NCBI RefSeq assembly: GCF_003075375.1
Contig: NZ_QDFT01000022.1
Location: forward strand, 1-53,265
Source: Microbacterium testaceum
Lineage (GTDB): Bacteria > Actinomycetota > Actinomycetes > Actinomycetales > Microbacteriaceae
DNA length: 53,265 nucleotides
Direction: 5' to 3'
Of the stretch, positions 47,686-53,265 are shown one piece after another. Under the pieces are notes generated by a model. That model did not search any database. It worked only from the letters and a program-made list of their open reading frames with translations, and was not told the DNA's origin. The position numbers and the translations under genes were made by a program. Each line of letters opens with the position of its first letter. The stretch's first letter is position 1.

Positions 47686-49305
47686 TTACTTCGTGATCTC
47701 GTAGTAGAGCGGAACCGAGTTCCAGCCGAACTGGACGTTGTTCACGCCGTCGGCGTATCCGCCGGTGACGTTGGAGTACCAGAGCGGGATGGCCGGCAGG
47801 TCCTGGAGCAGGATCTCCTGAGCCTTCTGGAAGTCGGCGTTCTGCGCGTCGACCTCGGTCTCGGCGATGCCGGCCGCGAGCAGGCCGTCGAACTCGGCGT
47901 TCGAGTAGTCACCGTCGTTCGACGAGGCGTCGGTCGCGTAGAGCGGTCCGAGGAAGTTGTACAGACCGGGGTAGTCGGCCTGCCAACCGGTGCGGAAGGC
48001 GGTCTGGATGCTGCGGTCGGTGATGGCCGAACGCGCTTCCTTGAACGTCGGGTAGGGAGCGCCCGACGCCTCGATGCCGAGGGTGTTCTTGATCGAGTTG
48101 GTCACCGCGTCGACCCAGGTCTGGTGTCCGCCGTCGGCGTTGTACGCGATCTGGAAGGTGCCGCTCCAGGGCGAGATGGCGTCGGCCTGGGCCCACAGCT
48201 CCTTCGCCTTGGCCTCGTCGTACTTCAGCACGTCGGCGCCGGTGAGCGAGTCGGACCAGCCGTCGATGACCGGCGACGTGAAGTCGCTGGCCGGGGTACG
48301 GGTGCCCTGGAAGATCGTCTTGGTGATCTCGTCGCGGTTGATGGCCATCGACAGCGCCTGACGACGCAGCTTGCCCTCTTCGCCACCGAAGTGCGCGAGG
48401 CGGTCCGGGATGGTGAAGGACTGGAACACCGCGGCCGGCTGGTTGACCGCGCGGTCGCCCAGGTCGGACTCGAAGGTGGCCTGCGAGGCGGACGGGATGG
48501 CGTCGATCACGTCGACGTTGCCGCCGAGGAGGTCGGCGTACGCGGCATCCTGGGAGGCGTAGAAGACGACCGTCAGGCCGCCGTTCGCGACCGTGCGGCC
48601 ACCCTGGTAGTCGTCGTTCTTGACGAGGTCGATCTGCACGTTGTGCTGCCATGCGCCGTCGCTGGCGAGCTTGTACGGACCGTTTCCGACCGGGTTCTCA
48701 CCGAAGGCGGCCATGTCCTCGAACGCCGAGTCGGGCAGCGGGAAGAACGCCGAGTAGCCTAGGCGCAGCGCGAAGTCGGCGGCGGGCTTGGAGAGCTCGA
48801 TCGTGAAGGTGTAGTCGTCGACCTTCTTCAGACCGGTGAGCTCCGAGTCGGCGTCGTAGCTGAAGCCGACGATGTCCTCGAAGAAGTAGCTGTTCAGCTG
48901 GTTGTTCGACAGCTGCGCGCCGTAGTTCCAGGCCTTGATGAAGTTGTCGGCCTTGACCTCGGTGCCGTCGGTGAACTTCTGGCCCTGCTTGAGGGTCACG
49001 GTGAGGTTCTGCGCGTCGTTGGTGACGATGGACTCGGCCATGTCGTTCACGGGGGCGCCGTCGGCGTCGTAGTAGACCAGACCCGCGAAGATCGAGTCGA
49101 GGATCTTGCCGCCGCCGACCTCGTTGGTGTTGGTCGGGATCAGCGGGTTCTGCGGCTCCGAACCGTTGGTCCGGATGATGGCCGAGGCGTCGCCGCCCGA
49201 GGCCGAGCCGCTGCCGCCGTTGTCTCCACCCGAGCAGCCGGCGAGCATGAGCCCGACAGCTCCCAGCAGGGCGAGACTGGACAGGGCAATCTTGTTGCGC
49301 TTCAC
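47686..49305 (-). CDS. ABC transporter substrate-binding lipoprotein 2 (SBP_bac_5 family)
   Basis: 539 aa. Begins VKRNKIALSSLALLGAVG with lipobox LMLAGC and a Gly/Ser linker. Family 5 features are PQNPLIPTNTNEVGG, KFTDGTEVKADNFIKAWNYG, NPVGNGPYKL, EGKLRRQALSMAINRDEITK and WQADYPGLYNFLGPLY, similar to OppA/XP_55-type peptide-binding proteins, so oligopeptides are the likeliest ligand. The GTG at 49305 is fixed by CTGGAGGA; the open frame runs to 49503. First gene of operon 2. Confidence 0.91.
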   Translation of the reverse strand: MKRNKIALSSLALLGAVGLMLAGCSGGDNGGSGSASGGDASAIIRTNGSEPQNPLIPTNTNEVGGGKILDSIFAGLVYYDADGAPVNDMAESIVTNDAQNLTVTLKQGQKFTDGTEVKADNFIKAWNYGAQLSNNQLNSYFFEDIVGFSYDADSELTGLKKVDDYTFTIELSKPAADFALRLGYSAFFPLPDSAFEDMAAFGENPVGNGPYKLASDGAWQHNVQIDLVKNDDYQGGRTVANGGLTVVFYASQDAAYADLLGGNVDVIDAIPSASQATFESDLGDRAVNQPAAVFQSFTIPDRLAHFGGEEGKLRRQALSMAINRDEITKTIFQGTRTPASDFTSPVIDGWSDSLTGADVLKYDEAKAKELWAQADAISPWSGTFQIAYNADGGHQTWVDAVTNSIKNTLGIEASGAPYPTFKEARSAITDRSIQTAFRTGWQADYPGLYNFLGPLYATDASSNDGDYSNAEFDGLLAAGIAETEVDAQNADFQKAQEILLQDLPAIPLWYSNVTGGYADGVNNVQFGWNSVPLYYEITK

Positions 49306-49468
49306 AGTTCCTCCAGGGAAGGGATGATCATCGCCCTCACGAGGTTTTCGCGCAGCACGAGGTGAGCGGAATCCGTTCGGGCAGGATGAGAACACACTAG
49401 GCACGTTTACCCAGGTGCCCCAAACTTCTCTGAAAAACGTTACACAGCATTTACTCGAAGGGGCTCGA
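49306..49468. promoter_or_regulatory. Divergent promoter region, ABC operon 2 / CPBP protease
   Basis: On the minus strand TTGGGG, an 18-nt spacer and TAGTGT form a plausible promoter about 85 bp before the binding-protein gene; its -10 overlaps GAACACACT (49390-49398), shared with operon 1. On the plus strand AAGGGG precedes the CPBP start. Confidence 0.5.
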
Positions 49469-50314
49469 ATGGAGCATTCTGACAAGCAGACCCGCTCGGC
49501 CACCCGCGCGGACTGGTCATACCCTCCGACGATCGCCCCCTCCGACCGGTATCGCCGCGCCCGCCTGGGGTGGGAGATCGCGCTCGTCCTGCTGGTCAGC
49601 GTCGGCCAGTCCGCGATCTATTCGGTGGTGTCGTTCATCCGCGCGGCGACCCGCGCGCCGATCTCGCAGCAGCAGACGCAGCTGAACCCCTCGCGCAGCG
49701 CGGAGCCGCTGTGGGACGCGATCTACCAGTTCCTCGACATCTTCTTCTCTCTGGCCCTCGTCGCCCTGGCGGTCTACCTGCTGTGGGAGCCCGCGAACAA
49801 CGCCCTGCGACGGATCGGCCTGGACTTCCGGCGCTTCGGCTCCGACGTCATGCGGGGTGTCGTGCTCGTGGTCCTGATCGGCGCACCGGGCATCGGCGTC
49901 TACGCGATCGGACGCGCGATCGGTCAGAGCATCACCGTCGTCCCGGCCCCGCTCGACTCGTCGTGGTGGGTGATCGCCCTGCTGATCCTCGCGGCGCTGC
50001 GGGCCGGCCTCACCGAAGAGGTGATCTTCCTCGGCTACCTGTTCGACCGGTTGCGCCGCCTGGGCTGGTCGTGGAGCGGCATCATCGTGTCGACCGCCCT
50101 GCTGCGCGGCAGCTACCACCTCTACCAGGGGTGGCCGTCGGCGCTCGGGAACGTCGTGATGGGGCTCGTGTTCGGCTGGTGCTACAAGCGGTGGGGTCGC
50201 GTCATGCCGCTCGTCGTGGCGCACACGATCATCGACATCGTGGCGTTCGTCGGGTACCCGCTCGCCGCCGCCTGGTGGCCCGCGATCTTCGCACCCCCGG
50301 CATCAGGGTCCTGA
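49469..50314 (+). CDS. CPBP-family intramembrane protein with altered motif 1
   Basis: 281 aa, about seven helices. CPBP (Abi/Rce1-type) proteases have EExxxR and FxxxH. Here motif 1 is GLTEEVIFLGYLFDR, with Leu where Arg is expected; motif 2 is LLRGSYHLYQG, and the last His/Asn element appears as VVAHTIIDIVAF. Glu-Glu and His are kept, so activity is possible but not assured. The ATG at 49469 is chosen for the AAGGGG upstream and because the first 50 residues are hydrophilic. Converges with lipoprotein 3. Confidence 0.86.
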   Translation: MEHSDKQTRSATRADWSYPPTIAPSDRYRRARLGWEIALVLLVSVGQSAIYSVVSFIRAATRAPISQQQTQLNPSRSAEPLWDAIYQFLDIFFSLALVALAVYLLWEPANNALRRIGLDFRRFGSDVMRGVVLVVLIGAPGIGVYAIGRAIGQSITVVPAPLDSSWWVIALLILAALRAGLTEEVIFLGYLFDRLRRLGWSWSGIIVSTALLRGSYHLYQGWPSALGNVVMGLVFGWCYKRWGRVMPLVVAHTIIDIVAFVGYPLAAAWWPAIFAPPASGS

Positions 50315-50329
50315 TCCGACCCGCGCCGC

Positions 50330-52072
50330 TCAGGACTGCGGGGGCGACCAGGTCCAGAACGCCGGCGGCACCCCGTCGGGTTCGGACGTGTAGGCCACTC
50401 CCCCGACGCCCGCGGCGGCGACGACGGCGCCGGTGCGCTCGAGCAGAGGGATGCCGGCGTAGACCGAGAACAGCGAACGGTCGATCTCCTTCGCCTCGGC
50501 GAGGACGTCCACGGGGTCGGTGTGCACCGTCAGGTCGTCGAAGAGCTCGTCGGTGTTCGGACCGTCGATCCCCTCGGCCAGGCGGTCGCGCGCGGAGCGG
50601 TACAGGCTCTCGTCCTCGCCGACCCACGACAGTGTCGCGTCGACCGTGTCGCCCGGGGTCGCCGCCCGGACCGCGATACCCGCGCGAGCGCCCATCGACA
50701 CCAGTCGCGAGAACACCTGCGCCGACACCTCGTCGGTCGTGTCGTACGACAGTCGCAGCACGGCGGCTCGATCGCCGAGCGCGTTGCGCGCCCCGTCGAC
50801 GTCGGCGCCCGTGCCCGGCGCGCCGTTGCCGGCGATCAGGTCGGCGTACAGCTGCCCGGCCGCCGTCGACGAGAGGAAGGACTGCAGCGGCTGGGCGTCG
50901 GGGCGCATCGCGCCCAGGACGTCCTGCACCAGCGACGACCGGTCGGTCGCGAGCGTCATCGCCTGACGGAGGTCGGATGCCGTGGCATCCGCGAACCTGA
51001 GGTGGAGCGTCTGGGTGGTCGGGCCCACCTGCACCTGGTAGCCCGCGTCGGTCAGGGTCTTGCGCTCGGCGACGTCGAGGTCGCCCACGTTGGCCACGTC
51101 GACCTCACCGGCCTCGAGCGCGGCGAGCTGCGCGGCCCGGTCGGCGAAGAAGCGCACCGTCAGGCCCTCGAGGCCCGGGAAGTGCGCCCCCTGATAGCTG
51201 TCGCGGCGCGTCAGCCGCAGGCTGTCGGCGGTGACCTCGGCCACCGACCACGGCCCCGCCGACACCACGCTCGCCGGATCGGGGGTGGTTCCGGGAGCGA
51301 CGTCGAAGCCCGTGTTCCACACCGCGGCCGCGGCCGCGAGCACGGGGTTCGGCTCGGCGGGGGCGCGGGGGTCGCCTTCCGGCGCGGTCAGGATCGCCGT
51401 GATCAACTCTTCGACGCTGACGCCCGCGCGCTGCGCGACGACGTGCACGGGCCGATCGAGCAGCCACTGGCGGTTCCAGTCCGCGAACGGCTGGTCGTAG
51501 GTGAGGGTCAGGGTGTCGTCGGCGCGGTCGACGATCGGACGCGCCGTGCGCGCGTTCGGGTCGGCCGGCATCGCGGTGTCGAAGTAGCGCGTGCCCGAGA
51601 CGACCTGTCCGTTGACGTCGTAGGTGGCGTCGTCGAAGAAGTGGGAGCTCACGGCCCAGCCGAACACGAGGTCGTCGAGGGTGACGGCCGTGCCGTCGGA
51701 CCAGACGCGATCGGTGAACAGCTCGTAGCTGACCTTGAGCGGGTCGCCCTGCACGCGGGTGATGCGGCCGAGACCGTCGTTGGGGACGACCTGGAGCGAG
51801 CCGTCGATCGACCCCAGCCGTTCGTCGAGCAACGCCGACACGGCGCGGTTGGCCGCCGTCGCGCCCGTCGCGGTCGCGGCGTTGAAGCTGGTGAGCTCGC
51901 CGACGACGCCGAGCGTGAGGCTCGTGCGCTGCTCCTTCTCGGGGGCGGGTGCCGGTTCGGCGGCCGAGCAGCCGGCCAGCACGACACCGGCCGCGGCGAG
52001 CAGCGCGATCAGACGGCCCGCACCGCGGCGTCGTCGAGTCGGTCGAGGAACGTCGTTCAGCCCGTGGTGCAC
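50330..52072 (-). CDS. Orphan substrate-binding-type lipoprotein 3 (SBP_bac_5 family, LpqW-like)
   Basis: 580 aa. Basic N-terminus, hydrophobic core and lipobox VVLAGC; the mature chain begins with a Pro/Ala/Glu linker. The family 5 fold is seen in VWSDGTAVTLDDLVFGWAVSS, SAGPWSVAEV and ATASDLRQAMTLATDRSSLV, with many gaps against the two operon-linked proteins. No permease or ATPase is linked. In M. tuberculosis lpqW, an SBP-like lipoprotein that regulates cell-wall lipid synthesis, lies next to typA; this gene could be its counterpart, but that is an inference. The GTG at 52072 follows TAAAGT with a 6-nt gap. Confidence 0.86.
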   Translation of the reverse strand: MHHGLNDVPRPTRRRRGAGRLIALLAAAGVVLAGCSAAEPAPAPEKEQRTSLTLGVVGELTSFNAATATGATAANRAVSALLDERLGSIDGSLQVVPNDGLGRITRVQGDPLKVSYELFTDRVWSDGTAVTLDDLVFGWAVSSHFFDDATYDVNGQVVSGTRYFDTAMPADPNARTARPIVDRADDTLTLTYDQPFADWNRQWLLDRPVHVVAQRAGVSVEELITAILTAPEGDPRAPAEPNPVLAAAAAVWNTGFDVAPGTTPDPASVVSAGPWSVAEVTADSLRLTRRDSYQGAHFPGLEGLTVRFFADRAAQLAALEAGEVDVANVGDLDVAERKTLTDAGYQVQVGPTTQTLHLRFADATASDLRQAMTLATDRSSLVQDVLGAMRPDAQPLQSFLSSTAAGQLYADLIAGNGAPGTGADVDGARNALGDRAAVLRLSYDTTDEVSAQVFSRLVSMGARAGIAVRAATPGDTVDATLSWVGEDESLYRSARDRLAEGIDGPNTDELFDDLTVHTDPVDVLAEAKEIDRSLFSVYAGIPLLERTGAVVAAAGVGGVAYTSEPDGVPPAFWTWSPPQS

Positions 52073-52078
52073 AGGGGC

Positions 52079-52084
52079 ACTTTA
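52079..52084 (-). promoter_or_regulatory. -10 element TAAAGT, leaderless promoter of lipoprotein 3
   Basis: On the minus strand TAAAGT, then GCCCCT, then the GTG start at 52072. No ribosome site is visible. Confidence 0.6.
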
Positions 52085-52291
52085 CCCAACGCCCCCTGAG
52101 CGATCCCCGGGGCCGGCCGGGCCCCGGGCCGGCGCCCCGCGCCGCGGCGGGGTTGGCGGGCGGGTCGCCGGTCGCGGCGAGGTCGGCGGCCGCGGCGAGG
52201 CCGGCGGGCCGGCCGGGCCGGCGCGCCGGGGTCGCCGCGCCACGCCCGCACCGGGCCCCGACGGGGCGCCGGTCGCGCCCGCCTCGGACCG
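52085..52291. other. GC-rich low-complexity intergenic sequence
   Basis: Dominated by GGC/CCG runs, with a loosely repeated GCGGCGAGGYCGGCGG near 52180 and many possible short hairpins. I see no gene. It separates the orphan lipoprotein from the palindrome at 52292 in a divergent gap of 389 bp. Confidence 0.6.
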
Positions 52292-52358
52292 CGAAACTGC
52301 ACGCGGCTGACAACTCGGCGACATCCTTCAACCGAATCGTCGGCCGGGCGCAGTTTCG
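52292..52358. repeat. Single long imperfect palindrome (CGAAACTGC family)
   Basis: CGAAACTGC (52292-52300) and GCAGTTTCG (52350-52358) are perfect 9-bp outer arms. Pairing extends to about 20 bp with two mismatches and one T-G pair, leaving a 27-nt loop. Size and arm length resemble the other palindromes in the window, but the sequence is unrelated. Unlike most of them it lies between divergent genes. Confidence 0.75.
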
Positions 52359-52449
52359 GCGCCGATGTCGCGGCTCCTCCACCGACGGTCGCGAGAACGA
52401 GCCGTCCACAGATCGACGGATGCCGTCGAACCCGGGCGATCGCGGACGG

Positions 52450-52455
52450 CAGAGT
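52450..52455 (+). promoter_or_regulatory. -10-like CAGAGT before the AbiEi-like gene
   Basis: CAGAGT ends exactly 6 nt before the ATG at 52462. It lacks the first T but fits the leaderless spacing. Confidence 0.4.
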
Positions 52456-52461
52456 CGAACG

Positions 52462-53265
52462 ATGACGGTGCTCCGCCGAACAGTCGACACGCCCCTTCCG
52501 CTGATGCCCGCCGCCGCGGTGACGCACTCCACGCGGAGCGTGCGCCGCGGCGACATCATCCAGGTGATGCGCGGGGTCTACGCGCCGCGCGACGCGTGGC
52601 AGACGCTCCCGCCGTGGCAGCAGTACCTCGCGCGCGTCCGGGCGCATCTGTTGAACGCCCCCGGCGACGTGCTCTGCCTCGAGTCCGCGGCGGCGCTGCA
52701 CGGACTGACCGTGGTCGGGGCGGCGCACGACATCCATGTGCTCGGATCGGCGAGCGCGACGGCCCGGACGGTGGGCGGGGTGCGCGTGCACACCAGCGCC
52801 CACCCGGACCGCGTGATCGAGGAGGTCGACGGCATCCGTCTGACCTCCATCGCCGATACGTGCATCGACGTGGCCAGGACTCGGCATCCCGCGATCGCCC
52901 TGGCCGTCGCCGACGCGGCTGCACGCGTCGATGAACGCTGCACCGCTCTCACTCTCGTGACGCTGAACGAGGAACGCGCGTCCGCGCGCGGTCGACGGCG
53001 GGCGCGCTGGGCTCTTCATCGCGCGGATCCGGCCGCGGAATCGCCGCTCGAATCACTGAGCCGTGCGGTCGCTGAATGGGCGGGCTTCGCCGAACCGGAG
53101 CTGCAGGTCTGGTTCGGCGCAGAGGCCGGGGACGGAGACCGCGTGGACTTGTGGTGGCCCCAACTGCGTATCGCGGGCGAGGCGGACGGCCTACTGAAGT
53201 ACGACGGCCGGTTCGGAGACCCGCGCGTCGCGATCAAGAAACGCGAGGACCGCGACCGACGACTG
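52462..53265 (+). CDS. AbiEi-like/DUF559-type protein (incomplete, runs off the right edge)
   Basis: 268 codons, open to the window end. The N-terminal half looks like the winged-helix of type IV antitoxins (AbiEi): RRGDIIQVMRGVYAPRDAW, LCLESAAALHGLTV, IRLTSIADTCIDVAR. The C-terminal half has a Vsr/DUF559 endonuclease-like core: VDLWWPQLRIAGEADGLLKY, with Asp, Glu and Lys at the expected positions, then KREDRDRR. Such fusions are frequent and multi-copy in Microbacteriaceae; their role is unknown. No toxin partner is visible upstream; the downstream side is outside the window. Confidence 0.8.
   Translation, partial: MTVLRRTVDTPLPLMPAAAVTHSTRSVRRGDIIQVMRGVYAPRDAWQTLPPWQQYLARVRAHLLNAPGDVLCLESAAALHGLTVVGAAHDIHVLGSASATARTVGGVRVHTSAHPDRVIEEVDGIRLTSIADTCIDVARTRHPAIALAVADAAARVDERCTALTLVTLNEERASARGRRRARWALHRADPAAESPLESLSRAVAEWAGFAEPELQVWFGAEAGDGDRVDLWWPQLRIAGEADGLLKYDGRFGDPRVAIKKREDRDRRL

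Noticed and set aside
1..53265. tRNA or rRNA genes
   Set aside because: I looked for TTCGA-type T-loops within cloverleaf contexts and CCA ends near gene gaps and found none convincing. A covariance-model scan would be decisive.

Overview
The window is chromosomal DNA from a high-GC Gram-positive actinobacterium. Strong GC bias at third codon positions, frequent GTG starts, the AdnAB helicase-nuclease pair in place of RecBCD, TatB, DUF3107 and DUF3117 proteins and the gene order all point to the family Microbacteriaceae, most likely a Microbacterium-like species. No genus-specific marker was tested. I see no rRNA, tRNA, prophage, insertion sequence or CRISPR array.

Layout. Positions 1-12.9 kb hold DNA and RNA metabolism: the end of uvrD2, nudC, a kinase-fold gene, adnB and adnA, then DUF3107, a small membrane protein, a ferritin-like protein and the DEAD-box helicase rhlE. 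This resembles the Mycobacterium tuberculosis Rv3198c-Rv3211 neighbourhood. From 13.7 to 20.6 kb lie PHP and EEP phosphoesterases, an aminopeptidase P, a gamma-glutamyltransferase-like enzyme, an alpha/beta hydrolase and a GSP17M-like stress protein. From 20.7 to 28.5 kb come a soluble MgtE/CBS protein, DUF1003, Mrp, TatB, an O-methyltransferase, DUF3117, a PIG-V-like mannosyltransferase and the divergent dapE/dapD pair. These correspond to genes spread over M. tuberculosis Rv1201c-Rv1232c.

From 28.7 to 37.3 kb are a DDAH-like hydrolase, citrate synthase, dapC with a 7Fe-type ferredoxin, an AzlCD exporter with its divergent XRE/cupin regulator, and typA. With dapC, dapD and dapE the window carries three steps of the succinylase branch of lysine/diaminopimelate synthesis. 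From 37.4 to 49.3 kb there are two adjacent oligopeptide-type ABC transporter operons with their component genes in different orders. A CPBP membrane protease, an orphan lipoprotein of the same binding-protein family and an incomplete AbiEi/DUF559-type gene close the window.

Structure beyond genes. (1) The heptamer GGATGCC/GGCATCC occurs about 85 times by eye count, several-fold above expectation, inside and outside genes. (2) Several families of nested palindromes of about 65-90 bp occupy intergenic gaps; one shows a compensatory base change between loci and one is present as two identical 75-bp copies. (3) At least fourteen genes have a -10-like hexamer of form xAnnnT ending exactly 6 nt before the start codon, the signature of leaderless transcripts. 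This rule also helped choose several starts.
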